DNA of 27,883 nt from CALZFJ01 sp051878575 (lineage in GTDB: Bacteria > Bacteroidota > Bacteroidia > Bacteroidales > Muribaculaceae): contig JBJEKJ010000087.1 of the NCBI GenBank assembly GCA_051878575.1, positions 1-27,883 of the forward strand. The letters are read 5' to 3'. This document shows, piece by piece, positions 1-7,843 of the stretch. The first letter of the stretch is position 1, and each line of letters opens with the position of its first letter. The notes under the pieces are model-generated. The model saw only the letters and a list, made by a program, of their open reading frames with translations, had not been told where the DNA came from and searched no databases. The translations under genes were made by a program, and so were the position numbers.

Positions 1-668
1 CCACCAATTTCAATCCCCAAATCAATATCCGTCAGATTACGCAAAACGGCCGCTACTATGAGGACGGGAAATGGATCACCACCAAGCCGATGGAGATTCA
101 CAAGACGCTCACTTATCCTAATATAGGCCCACGCGACTCATATCTGCTCTATCATGAGGAGCTGGAGTCGCTCGTGGTAAACTTCCCGACGATAAAACGC
201 GCCCGCTTCTGGATGACCTTCGGGCAGGAGTATCTCACTCACCTGCGCGTGATTCAGAATATAGGAATGGCGCGTATCGACGAGGTCGACTACAATGGCG
301 TGAAAATCGTGCCGCTTCAATTCCTGAAGGCCGTGCTGCCCAATCCGCAGGAGCTCGGCGAGAACTATCAGGGCGAGACGAGCATCGGTTGCCGCATAAG
401 CGGTATCGGCAAGGACGGCAAGCCGCTCACCTATTATATATACAACAATTGCAGCCATGAGGCGGCTTACAAGGAGACCGGAATGCAGGCCGTGAGCTAT
501 ACCACCGGTGTCCCGGCCATGACCGGAGCCATGATGTTCCTGAAAGGCCTGTGGGTGAAGCCGGGCGTGCACAATGTGGAGGAGTTTGATCCCGATCCGT
601 TCCTCGCCACGCTCAACGAGCAGGGACTGCCGTGGATTGAGCTCTTTGGCGGCGACCTCGAGTTGTAA
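1..668 (+). CDS. Saccharopine dehydrogenase-family protein, probable carboxynorspermidine synthase (3' part)
   Basis: The frame is already open at base 3 and runs to a TAA at 666-668, so only about the last 220 residues are visible; the NAD(P)-binding N-terminus lies outside the window. The visible part matches, from memory, the C-terminal part of Bacteroidales saccharopine dehydrogenase-like proteins, with motifs such as YPNIGPRDSYLLYHEELES, RARFWMTFGQEYLTHL, YYIYNNCSHEAAY and the end GLPWIELFGGDLEL. In this phylum the family member usually acts as carboxynorspermidine/carboxyspermidine dehydrogenase, which reductively condenses aspartate semialdehyde with a diamine in the alternative spermidine pathway. 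The substrate is inferred from family knowledge, and a lysine-pathway role cannot be excluded from this fragment. A hairpin followed by a T-rich tract lies downstream, so the gene ends its transcription unit before xerD. Confidence 0.85.
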   Translation, partial: TNFNPQINIRQITQNGRYYEDGKWITTKPMEIHKTLTYPNIGPRDSYLLYHEELESLVVNFPTIKRARFWMTFGQEYLTHLRVIQNIGMARIDEVDYNGVKIVPLQFLKAVLPNPQELGENYQGETSIGCRISGIGKDGKPLTYYIYNNCSHEAAYKETGMQAVSYTTGVPAMTGAMMFLKGLWVKPGVHNVEEFDPDPFLATLNEQGLPWIELFGGDLEL

Positions 669-716
669 TCACCATTGATAAAAAATAGATTTATAGCTAC
701 AGTTAATGTTGATATG

Positions 717-750
717 GGTAGTCATGAGCGATTGTGACTACCTTTTGTTT
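717..750 (+). terminator. Intrinsic terminator after the saccharopine dehydrogenase-like gene
   Basis: An 8-bp perfect stem (GGTAGTCA at 717-724 with TGACTACC at 735-742) and a 10-nt loop are followed directly by TTTTGTTT. It lies between the dehydrogenase stop and the xerD start codon, only 10 bp before that ATG. It may therefore also limit read-through into xerD. Confidence 0.75.
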
Positions 751-759
751 CATTAAATT

Positions 760-1686
760 ATGAGGGCGATTGATGATATAGAGCGGGTGATTGAGCACTT
801 TGTGGCTTATCTTGGCGTGCAGAAAGGGCTGCTGCCAAACACGCTGCGAAGCTATGCCGACGACGTGCGCAAGCTCGTGCGCTATGCCGCCGATGCCGGT
901 GTGGCGGTGGACAGGGTTGCCGAGGCCGACTTGCACTGCTTTGTGTGCACGCTCGCCGACGTGGGCATACATCCGCGCTCGCAGGCGCGCATCATTTCGG
1001 GGATAAAGAGTTTCTACAAGTTCCTGAAGATAGAGGGATACGTCGACCACAACCCCACGCGCCTCTTGGAGTCGCCGAAGCTCGGCCGGCATCTTCCCAC
1101 GGTGCTCACCGTGGAGGAAATCGACAGGATGATTGCCGCCGTCGACCTCGGCAAGCCCGAGGGCGTGCGCAACCGTGCCATTGTGGAGACCATCTATGGC
1201 TGCGGGCTGCGCGTTAGCGAGGTGGTGAGTTTGCGGCTTTCGCAGATTTTTGCCGACGAAGGGTATATAATAGTGGTGGGCAAGGGCGACAAGCAGCGAT
1301 TGGTGCCCATATCGGGCGTGGCGCTCGACTGCATCGATGAATACAAGCGTGAGGTGCGCAATGCCATTGCCACGAAGCCGGGCTGCGATGATATTCTGTT
1401 CCTTAACCGCCGCGGCGGACAACTGTCGAGGGTGATGGTGTTCTATGTGATAAAAGACCTGTGCGAGCTTGCGGGCATAAGGAAGAACGTGAGCCCACAC
1501 ACCCTGCGGCACTCATTCGCCACGCATTTGCTTGAGGGCGGTGCCAATCTGCGTGCCATTCAGCAGATGCTCGGGCATGAGGACATCTCCACCACCGAGA
1601 TTTACCTGCACATCGACCGCTCGCATCTGCGCCGTGAGATTCTGGAGCATCATCCGCGCAACCGCCGCCACGGCAGCGGCGAGTAG
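760..1686 (+). CDS. xerD: Site-specific tyrosine recombinase XerD
   Basis: This 308-residue protein is of normal XerD length. An N-terminal SAM-like core-binding domain spans roughly residues 8-92 and a C-terminal catalytic domain roughly 112-300. All catalytic residues are present: R151 (GCGLRVSE), K175 (GKGDKQR), H247 and R250 (HTLRHSFATHL), H273 (LGHED) and the nucleophile Y282 (EIYLHID). With a XerC partner it would resolve chromosome dimers at dif during division. XerC and other integrases can look alike, but the sequence and the core-genome setting (no integron, IS or phage neighbours) favour the housekeeping enzyme. The ATG at 760 follows a terminator by 10 bp, and I could not identify a clear promoter of its own. 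Confidence 0.92.
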   Translation: MRAIDDIERVIEHFVAYLGVQKGLLPNTLRSYADDVRKLVRYAADAGVAVDRVAEADLHCFVCTLADVGIHPRSQARIISGIKSFYKFLKIEGYVDHNPTRLLESPKLGRHLPTVLTVEEIDRMIAAVDLGKPEGVRNRAIVETIYGCGLRVSEVVSLRLSQIFADEGYIIVVGKGDKQRLVPISGVALDCIDEYKREVRNAIATKPGCDDILFLNRRGGQLSRVMVFYVIKDLCELAGIRKNVSPHTLRHSFATHLLEGGANLRAIQQMLGHEDISTTEIYLHIDRSHLRREILEHHPRNRRHGSGE

Positions 1687-1722
1687 CATGGCAGGCACCG
1701 GTCGCTTCTGGTAGGAGCTTAA

Positions 1723-1753
1723 CCTAAGGACATTGGCCTAAGGACATTGGCCT
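1723..1753. repeat. 14-bp tandem duplication
   Basis: CCTAAGGACATTGG occurs twice head to tail (1723-1736 and 1737-1750), followed by CCT, the first 3 bases of a third unit. It sits between the xerD stop and the bidirectional terminator. It is probably a simple slippage duplication; I see no coding or known regulatory role. Confidence 0.8.
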
Positions 1754-1760
1754 GATGGCA

Positions 1761-1800
1761 AAAAAATAAGGATGAGCTTTTGTGCTCACCCTTATTTTTT
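1761..1800. terminator. Bidirectional intrinsic terminator between xerD and the TPR lipoprotein gene
   Basis: A long stem pairs 1761-1777 with 1784-1800. There is a single A/C mismatch (1772/1789), a short loop, a GC-containing core (GG..TGAGC), and A-rich and T-rich outer arms. Read from either side it ends in a U-tract, so it can stop both the plus-strand xerD transcript and the minus-strand lipoprotein transcript. Confidence 0.88.
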
Positions 1801-1821
1801 TGATTGCAATTATACTCTGAA

Positions 1822-3510
1822 TCACAGAATCACGCTTGAGATGTTCACCTTTGCAAACTCCATGTCGGTAGAAGCCTTCTGAGCCAAAGAGCTGTCGAGC
1901 TTGATAGCCTGGCTGAGGTTGCTGAGAACCATTTCCTCATTGTTGGTGCGGGCACCGAGCACAGCGAGGAGATAGTAGGTAGTAGCGTCGGGTGTGCTGA
2001 TGCCGGCGAGAGTCGACTTAGCCTTGCTGTAGTCGTTGGTCATGATTTGTGCAAGGGCTGCGTTGTTGCTCTTGGAGTTGCCAAATGCCTTTACAGCGTT
2101 GTTGTAGTCGCCGAGCTTGAGGTAGTAAACGCCGAGAGCTTCGTTGAGACCTTCAGCACCTGCGGCAGCACCGAACTTGTCGTTAGCGCTGCGCAAGTTG
2201 TTGTTCATAAGGTCGCACAGACCCTGGTTCATTTGAACCTCATTGCTTGCGGGAGCGAGGCTGCGAGCCTTGTCGAAGTTCTTCTGAGCGGCAGCGTAGT
2301 CGCCTGCGGCATATTGAGTCATACCGAGGTTGTTGTATCCGCGATAGTCGTTAGGATAGTTGGCAACGCAGGCCTTGTAGATTTCGGCACGCTTGTTGTT
2401 GTCGTTGGTGAGAGTAGCAGTGTAGAGCAGCTCGTCGATAGTGAGCGACTTGGGATCGCTGTTGAAAGCTGCCACAAGCTCCTCGTCGCTCTTGCCAATC
2501 ACCTTGATAGATGCGGTGAGGCGTGAACGGCGGAGCTGAGGCAGAATCTCCTCGGCGAGTTGGTCGAATACTGTAGAGAGGTTGCGGATTTCACGCTCGC
2601 GCTGCTCGGGATCCTTGTACATTGAGAGTACGCTGAGGATAAGGTTCTTATCCTGGATGTTGCTGTTGGCAACGAGCTGCTGGAAGCCTTCCCAGTCTTG
2701 CGGAGTGAAGTCGGCGGTAAGCTCTCCGAACTCCTTGATGTTGTCCTTCTTCAAAGTTTCGTTGAGGAACTTCTGAGTGTTCTTCTCACGGCCTTCTGCG
2801 ATGCGGGTGTTGAGTTTCACACCACCATCGGGCGAAGCGTAGGAAGCGATGTTGATACCCTCAACCTGGAGCTTCTCATTGCCCTGAGCGTCGGCAACTT
2901 TCTGCTTGAGAGTAGCAAGCTCGTCGGAGCTAAGCTCGCTCTTGCGGATGTTGGTCTGGTTGATAAGGAATCGGATGTCGGCAGTGTACTGCTCGTTGAT
3001 GAAGCGCTGGAAGTTGTCGGTCGACGCAGCGGGGTCCACTGTAGCGGCAGTGGCGATGGTTGAGGTTGCGATAACGCCCTCGGCAACTTTTACGCGAGGC
3101 AGAGTGTAGCTCTTGCTACCCTGCTGTACTTGGAATGCGAGCACGAGGTCGCTCTTAGCCATCTCGGGAGTGTAGGCGTACATTACGGGAACTGTAACTG
3201 TACCGCCGTTGTCGTAGGAGATAACCTGATTGTTGCCTCTCACTTTCTCACCTTGGATGGTGTAGGGTGCAGAAGCAGTCTCTTTGTCACCGTAAACGAG
3301 GTAGGGTGTGATTGTCACCTCAGCATTTTTTACGAAGAATTTCTCGGGAATTTGACCTGTAACGGTAGCGGGAACCTTGTCGCCTACTACTTCAAGTGGA
3401 GAAGGATTGACGGTGAAATATTCAGCACCGATCTCGCTGAGTTTCTTGCCACAGCCTGTCAACACCATTGCTCCTCCTAAAATCAAGGAAAATGTTAATT
3501 TACTGTTCAT
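1822..3510 (-). CDS. Outer-membrane/periplasmic lipoprotein with OmpA-like region and TPR repeats
   Basis: This 562-residue protein has a clear lipoprotein signal: a hydrophobic stretch at residues 5-17, lipobox LTGC and lipidated C20. A beta-rich N-terminal part (about 25-145) is followed by a region around 170-340 resembling a divergent OmpA-type fold (SYASPDGG near 223-230, then an N..R..EGR.KN pattern). The C-terminal third (about 373-550) is made of TPR-like helical pairs, such as YNNLGMTQYAAGDYAAAQK at 392-410. Proteins of this architecture are common in Bacteroidales as TPR lipoproteins; the exact role is unknown to me. Codon choice looks more biased than in neighbours (many GGT/CGT-type codons), which hints at high expression. 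It stands alone, with its own candidate promoter upstream and a strong terminator downstream. Confidence 0.85.
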   Translation of the reverse strand: MNSKLTFSLILGGAMVLTGCGKKLSEIGAEYFTVNPSPLEVVGDKVPATVTGQIPEKFFVKNAEVTITPYLVYGDKETASAPYTIQGEKVRGNNQVISYDNGGTVTVPVMYAYTPEMAKSDLVLAFQVQQGSKSYTLPRVKVAEGVIATSTIATAATVDPAASTDNFQRFINEQYTADIRFLINQTNIRKSELSSDELATLKQKVADAQGNEKLQVEGINIASYASPDGGVKLNTRIAEGREKNTQKFLNETLKKDNIKEFGELTADFTPQDWEGFQQLVANSNIQDKNLILSVLSMYKDPEQREREIRNLSTVFDQLAEEILPQLRRSRLTASIKVIGKSDEELVAAFNSDPKSLTIDELLYTATLTNDNNKRAEIYKACVANYPNDYRGYNNLGMTQYAAGDYAAAQKNFDKARSLAPASNEVQMNQGLCDLMNNNLRSANDKFGAAAGAEGLNEALGVYYLKLGDYNNAVKAFGNSKSNNAALAQIMTNDYSKAKSTLAGISTPDATTYYLLAVLGARTNNEEMVLSNLSQAIKLDSSLAQKASTDMEFAKVNISSVIL

Positions 3511-3558
3511 AATAATTAATAATATAAGAGATTTTTTGATGTGTCACATAATTTTGTG

Positions 3559-3592
3559 TAAAGATACTTCAATTAGTCTATAAATGTGCAAT
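3559..3592 (-). promoter_or_regulatory. Candidate promoter of the TPR lipoprotein gene
   Basis: On the minus strand TATCTTTA (3559-3566) is one base from the Bacteroidetes -7 consensus TAnnTTTG. ATTG (3589-3592) lies 22 bp upstream as a weak -33 element. The predicted start site would be near 3553, giving a leader of about 43 nt. The -7 mismatch and long spacer keep this tentative. Confidence 0.4.
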
Positions 3593-3836
3593 CTCGACCA
3601 TTTTTTTGATATTTTTTAAGGAATAAAAGTGATTGCGGCGTAGAAAAATGCCATTTTCGCCCATAAAGTGTCGGGTGTCGGCTTTTTGACTGCTTTGGGG
3701 AGCGTTTTAACATTTGCCGGGCCGCGCTCTTTCGGTGTAGTGGCCGCCGCCGGAGCTGCGCCGCTCGCAAGTGGGCTTCGTTGAGGCGTTAAGGCGTTAA
3801 TAAGCTATAAAATATGGCAGAAAATAGGTGTGACAT

Positions 3837-3868
3837 ATTGACAAACGCTTTTTGCGGTTGTAATTTTG
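3837..3868 (+). promoter_or_regulatory. Promoter of the ftsX operon
   Basis: ATTG (3837-3840) and TAATTTTG (3861-3868) are separated by 20 bp, a good fit to the Bacteroidetes sigma-ABfr arrangement TTTG-N19-21-TAnnTTTG. The G of the -7 box is only 7 bases before the ftsX ATG, so the transcript would start at or within a few bases of the start codon. Confidence 0.65.
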
Positions 3869-3875
3869 CACCTAA

Positions 3876-4751
3876 ATGTCGTCGCATAAGAAAGAGATAT
3901 CATATTTCAGTGCCAATGTAACGTCGGTAATCAGCGTGGCAATGGCGTTGCTGCTGCTTGGCATAGTGGCGGTGATAGGCATTGCTGCAAGCGGACTGTC
4001 GCAGATGATAAAGGAGAATATCGGGTTTGACGTGTCGGTGCGCGAGGAAGCCACCGAGGCGCAGATTGTCTCCCTGCGCAATGAGCTTGCACGTGCTCCC
4101 TACACTGCCTCGATAAAATACGTGTCGAAGGAGGAGGCGCTGCAATTCTGGAAAGACGAGACCGGCGAGGACCTTATTGCCGTGCTCGGCTTCAATCCGC
4201 TCACAGCCGAGATTGAGGTGCGCGTGAAGGCCCGATACGCCGATGTCGGCAGCTTGGAGAAGATAGCGGCGACGCTTAAGCGTAACGCCGCCGTGGAGAG
4301 CGTGACCACTCACAGCGACCGCGTGGAGGCGGTGAACGAGAGTTTGGCACAGGCGGCATTGGTGCTTGCCATCGTGGCTGCGGCGATGCTCCTGATTTCG
4401 GTGGCGCTTATCAACAACACCGTGCGTATGACGATGTATTCCAAGCGGTTCCTTATCCACACCATGAAGCTCGTGGGTGCGACACCGGGATTCATCAGGC
4501 GCCCGATAGTGGTCAGCTGTCTGCTTAATGGAATCATAGCGGCTGTGGTGGCGGTGGCGCTGCTTGGCGCGTTGCTCTACTATCTGAGCCTCGACGACAT
4601 GGTGGGCGACTCGCTGCGGATGCTGCTGCCCATAGAGGCTGTGGGCATGGCGGGAGCCTCGATGCTCGCGCTCGGCGCGCTGCTCTGTGGAACGACGGCG
4701 TTTTTCGCGGCCAACAAATACATAAGGCTCGACTACGACAGGCTGTTCTGA
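3876..4751 (+). CDS. ftsX: Cell division protein FtsX (ABC-transporter-like permease)
   Basis: This 291-residue protein has the FtsX topology: one N-terminal transmembrane segment (about 17-41), a large periplasmic domain (about 45-155), and three more segments (about 158-180, 209-237, 255-280). The cytoplasmic loop containing FLIHTMKLVGATPGFIRRP is typical of FtsX/MacB permeases. With the ATPase FtsE, which is not in this window, FtsX transmits energy to peptidoglycan hydrolases during septation. The ATG at 3876 is the only start that preserves the short cytoplasmic N-terminus, because the next Met (M23) is inside the first membrane segment. That matters because the promoter box is immediately upstream. 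It is first in a run with DUF3098, uppP, truB and queA, an order common in Bacteroidetes. Confidence 0.9.
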   Translation: MSSHKKEISYFSANVTSVISVAMALLLLGIVAVIGIAASGLSQMIKENIGFDVSVREEATEAQIVSLRNELARAPYTASIKYVSKEEALQFWKDETGEDLIAVLGFNPLTAEIEVRVKARYADVGSLEKIAATLKRNAAVESVTTHSDRVEAVNESLAQAALVLAIVAAAMLLISVALINNTVRMTMYSKRFLIHTMKLVGATPGFIRRPIVVSCLLNGIIAAVVAVALLGALLYYLSLDDMVGDSLRMLLPIEAVGMAGASMLALGALLCGTTAFFAANKYIRLDYDRLF

Positions 4752-4815
4752 CGTCGTCACGGGTCGGTAGTGGAGAGTTGAATACGTAATTATGAGATAA
4801 AGCAAAAACGATAAT

Positions 4816-5091
4816 ATGGAAAATAAGGTAAAAAAGAGACAGGTGGAGAGCAATGCGCCCAAAACGGAGATTAAGCGCACCGACTTCCCTTTGGCGAAAA
4901 TCAATTTCATCTTGATGATGGTGAGCGGTTTGCTCATTGTGGTGGGATTCCTGCTGATGCTTGGCGGCTCAAACGACGGGGCTCAGTTCAACGACGACAT
5001 TTTCAGCACTCGCCGCGTGGTGGTGGGGCCTACGATGGCATTCATCGGGTTTGTGGCCATGGCCATAGCCATAATTTTCAAGAAAAAGTAA
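4816..5091 (+). CDS. DUF3098 family small membrane protein
   Basis: This 91-residue protein has a charged N-terminus (about 1-27, rich in K/R/E) and two transmembrane helices (about 29-50 and 69-88). They are joined by a short loop containing NDDIFSTRRVVVGP, and the protein ends in KKK. This matches the small Bacteroidetes-specific DUF3098 family, which is regularly found between ftsX and uppP. No function is established; the neighbourhood suggests a role in the envelope or division, which is inference. It lies 64 bp after ftsX and 27 bp before uppP, so it is probably co-transcribed. Confidence 0.85.
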   Translation: MENKVKKRQVESNAPKTEIKRTDFPLAKINFILMMVSGLLIVVGFLLMLGGSNDGAQFNDDIFSTRRVVVGPTMAFIGFVAMAIAIIFKKK

Positions 5092-5118
5092 AAAAACTAC
5101 GAAACTTAACTATTGTAA

Positions 5119-5955
5119 ATGGACATTTTTCAATCGATTATTATTGCCATCGTCGAGGGGCTCACGGAGTTTCTGCCCGTGTCGTCGACGGGCCACATGG
5201 TTATCGCCGAGGAGGCTCTCGGCGTGGAGCACAATGAGTTTGTGAATGCGTTCACGGTGATAATTCAATTCGGCGCCATCCTGTCGGTGGTGTGGCTCTA
5301 CTGGAAGCGCTTTTTCCGCCTGAACAAGGTGCCCGAGGGCACTGCGGGCGCCAAGGCCTTTCTCATAAGATATGATTTCTATTGGAAACTGCTCGTGGCA
5401 TTCCTGCCCGCCGCAGTGATAGGATTCCTGCTTGGCGACTTTATCGACAGCCTGCTGGAGAATGTCACCGTGGTGGCTGTGATGCTTGTGGTGGGCGGTG
5501 TGCTGATGCTCTTCGTCGACAAGTGGTTCAACCGCCCGACTACGGTGGAGCTCACCGAGAGGCGCGCCCTCACTATCGGTTTCTATCAGTGCATAGCCAT
5601 GATTCCCGGCGTGTCGCGCTCCATGGCCACCATTGTGGGAGGCATGCAGCAGGGGCTGACGCGCAAGGATGCGGCGGAGTTCTCGTTTTTCCTCGCCGTG
5701 CCCACCATGTTTGCCGCCACGGCCTATAAGCTGCTGAAACTGATTATCGAGCCAGCGTCGCTGCAATTGCTCGTCGACAACATCTGGGTGCTCGTAATCG
5801 GCAATGTGGTGGCGTTCATCGTGGCAGTGCTCGCCATAAAGTTCTTCATCAACTATGTGACGAAATATGGCTTCAAGGCATTCGGATATTATCGCATAAT
5901 AGTGGGTGCGGCAATCATCATAATGGGATTGTGCGGCATCAGCATGGAGGTGTAG
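5119..5955 (+). CDS. uppP: Undecaprenyl-diphosphatase (BacA/UppP)
   Basis: This 278-residue polytopic membrane protein has both family signatures. The first is EGLTEFLPVSSTGH, with the acidic pair E13 and E17, S23 and H26; the second is PGVSRSMAT at about 163-171, with R167. The enzyme removes a phosphate from undecaprenyl pyrophosphate so that the lipid carrier for peptidoglycan and surface polysaccharide synthesis can be reused; it also confers bacitracin tolerance in known members. About seven or eight hydrophobic helices are visible. Its stop is only 6 bp before the truB start, consistent with translational coupling in the ftsX-queA run. Confidence 0.95.
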   Translation: MDIFQSIIIAIVEGLTEFLPVSSTGHMVIAEEALGVEHNEFVNAFTVIIQFGAILSVVWLYWKRFFRLNKVPEGTAGAKAFLIRYDFYWKLLVAFLPAAVIGFLLGDFIDSLLENVTVVAVMLVVGGVLMLFVDKWFNRPTTVELTERRALTIGFYQCIAMIPGVSRSMATIVGGMQQGLTRKDAAEFSFFLAVPTMFAATAYKLLKLIIEPASLQLLVDNIWVLVIGNVVAFIVAVLAIKFFINYVTKYGFKAFGYYRIIVGAAIIIMGLCGISMEV

Positions 5956-5961
5956 TGGCTT

Positions 5962-6720
5962 ATGGCTGAGGTGTTGAACCCCATTGAGGGAGAGGTGTTC
6001 TACGTCGACAAGCCGCTGCACTGGACATCGTTCTATGCGGTGAAGCGCATCCGCGGCGTGTTGCAGAAACGGCTCGGGATGAAGAAGCTGAAGGTGGGGC
6101 ATGCCGGAACACTCGATCCGCTCGCCACCGGAGTGCTGATACTCTGCACCGGCCGTGCCACCAAGCGCATCGACGAGCTTCAGGCTCATGTGAAGGAGTA
6201 TGTGGCCACGCTGAGGCTCGGCGCCACCACGCCATCGTTCGACCTCGAGACCGAGGTCGACGCAACCTATCCCTGGGAGCATATAGGCAGGGAGCAGGTT
6301 GAGCGAGTGCTGCAAGAGCGGTTCACGGGCAGTATCGAGCAGGTGCCGCCGGCATTCTCGGCGTGCAAGGTCGACGGCAAGCGCGCCTACAAGATGGCCC
6401 GAAAGGGGCGCGAGGTTGAGCTCAAGGCAAAGACGCTCGTCATCGACGAGATAGAGCTTCTGGACTTTGACCTGCCCTCGCTCACAATCAGGGTGGTGTG
6501 CAGCAAGGGGACGTATATCCGCGCCCTTGCACGCGACATTGGCGAGGCCCTTGGCAGCGGAGCGCATCTCACGGCATTGAGGCGCACCCGCGTGGGAGCC
6601 GTGGATGTGGAGCGGTGCAGCACTGTCGATGCCCTGATGCGGCGTCTCGAGGAGGCTGAATATGTGCCTGTGGAGGAGGCCCTCGCGGCCATGCAGGGCA
6701 AAAACGCCGAGGCGCAGTGA
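5962..6720 (+). CDS. truB: tRNA pseudouridine(55) synthase TruB
   Basis: This 252-residue protein is within the usual bacterial TruB range. The catalytic motif GHAGTLDPLATGVL contains D52, and the N-terminal YVDKPLHWTSF is the conserved opening strand. The later block GTYIRALARDIGEALGSGAHL is the second family signature. It converts U55 in the T-loop of elongator tRNAs to pseudouridine and can act as a tRNA chaperone. It starts 6 bp after uppP and precedes queA by 51 bp, so two tRNA-modification enzymes sit together in the operon. Confidence 0.95.
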   Translation: MAEVLNPIEGEVFYVDKPLHWTSFYAVKRIRGVLQKRLGMKKLKVGHAGTLDPLATGVLILCTGRATKRIDELQAHVKEYVATLRLGATTPSFDLETEVDATYPWEHIGREQVERVLQERFTGSIEQVPPAFSACKVDGKRAYKMARKGREVELKAKTLVIDEIELLDFDLPSLTIRVVCSKGTYIRALARDIGEALGSGAHLTALRRTRVGAVDVERCSTVDALMRRLEEAEYVPVEEALAAMQGKNAEAQ

Positions 6721-6771
6721 TTTGTGAAATAACAGAAAACGCATAACAAGAATAAACGACACAGCAAGAAT

Positions 6772-7824
6772 ATGAAATTATCGGAATTTAAATTTAAGTT
6801 GCCTGAGGAGCTGATAGCCACCGAGCCGGCTCCGGTGCGCGATGAGTCGCGCCTGCTGGTCTTGCATAAGAAGACCGGAGCGATAGAGCACAAAGTGTTC
6901 AAGGAGATTTTGGAATTTTTCGACGATGGCGACGTGTTCGTGTTCAACGACACGAAGGTGTTCCCGGCACGCCTCTATGGCAACAAGGAGAAGACCGGCG
7001 CGAAGATTGAGGTGTTCCTGCTTCGCGAGCTCAACGAGGAGCACAAGCTGTGGGACGTGCTCGTGGAGCCTGCCCGCAAGATAAGAATAGGCAACAAGCT
7101 GTATTTCGGACTCGACGACTCAATGGTGGCTGAGGTCATCGACAACACCACCTCGCGTGGCCGCACGCTGCGCTTTCTCTACGATGGCCCGCACGACGAG
7201 TTCAAGGCCAATCTTTTCGCACTCGGCGAGACGCCCATACCGATGTACATCAAGCGTGAGCCTAAGCCCGAGGATGTGGAGCGATACCAGTGCATCTTCG
7301 CCAAGAATGAGGGTGCGGTGGTGGCTCCTGCCGCAGGATTCCACTTCAGCCGCGAGCTGATGAAGCGCATGGAAATAAAGGGCGTTGACGCCGGATTCCT
7401 AACCATGCACTCCGGACTGGGCAACTACCGGGAAATCGACGTCGAGGACCTCACGAAACACCGCATGGACTCGGAGCAGATGGAGGTCACCGACGAGCTT
7501 GTGAAACTCGTGAACACGGCTAAGGACCGGGAGAAGCGTGTGTGCTCGATAGGCACTTCCACGCTCCGCGCGATAGAGAGCACGGTGGGCATGAACGGAC
7601 ACATCAAGGCCTACTCGGGCTGGACCAACAAGTTCATATTCCCACCCTACGACTTCACCGTGTGCGACTCGCTTGTGAGCAACTTCCACATGCCATATTC
7701 GGTGATGCTCATGATGGTGGCCGCATTCGGCGACTATGAGATGGTGATGGAGGCCTACAACGTGGCTGTGAAGGAGAAATACCGCTTCGGAGCCTACGGC
7801 GACGCAATGCTGATTACGGAGTGA
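6772..7824 (+). CDS. queA: S-adenosylmethionine:tRNA ribosyltransferase-isomerase QueA
   Basis: This 350-residue protein is full length for QueA. Recognisable family blocks are FKFKLPEELIATEPAPVRDESRL at the N-terminus, VFVFNDTKVFPARL, GKTGAKIEVFLLR-like and TMHSGLGNYREIDVEDLTKHRMDSE, and the C-terminal TNKFIFPPYDF plus SNFHMPYSVMLMMVAAF. The enzyme transfers and rearranges the ribosyl moiety of SAM onto 7-aminomethyl-7-deazaguanine in tRNA to make epoxyqueuosine. The ATG at 6772 gives the conserved N-terminus MKLSEFKFKLPEE. The proB start follows 19 bp after its stop. Confidence 0.95.
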   Translation: MKLSEFKFKLPEELIATEPAPVRDESRLLVLHKKTGAIEHKVFKEILEFFDDGDVFVFNDTKVFPARLYGNKEKTGAKIEVFLLRELNEEHKLWDVLVEPARKIRIGNKLYFGLDDSMVAEVIDNTTSRGRTLRFLYDGPHDEFKANLFALGETPIPMYIKREPKPEDVERYQCIFAKNEGAVVAPAAGFHFSRELMKRMEIKGVDAGFLTMHSGLGNYREIDVEDLTKHRMDSEQMEVTDELVKLVNTAKDREKRVCSIGTSTLRAIESTVGMNGHIKAYSGWTNKFIFPPYDFTVCDSLVSNFHMPYSVMLMMVAAFGDYEMVMEAYNVAVKEKYRFGAYGDAMLITE

Positions 7825-7843
7825 CAAAAAAATATCGTGAATC

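Larger units (their letters stand above)
3511..3875. other. 365-bp intergenic region between divergent genes
   Basis: This stretch separates the lipoprotein gene (leftward) from ftsX (rightward). I see no convincing gene in it. It holds a candidate promoter for each side, an AT-rich stretch next to the lipoprotein gene, and an 8-bp tandem repeat AGGCGTTA at 3784-3791 and 3792-3799, about 40 bp upstream of the ftsX -33 box. The repeat could be an operator half-site pair, but nothing else supports that. Confidence 0.6.

Noticed and set aside
3573..3770. Small basic open frame on the minus strand upstream of the TPR lipoprotein gene
   Set aside because: The 65 codons are Arg/Lys-rich without a motif, overlap the lipoprotein promoter region and have no start context.
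5110..6762. A 550-codon open frame on the minus strand opposite uppP and truB
   Set aside because: Its translation is rich in His, Arg, Gln and Leu with no domain, and it mirrors two well-recognised plus-strand genes; GC-rich codons leave few stops on the opposite strand.
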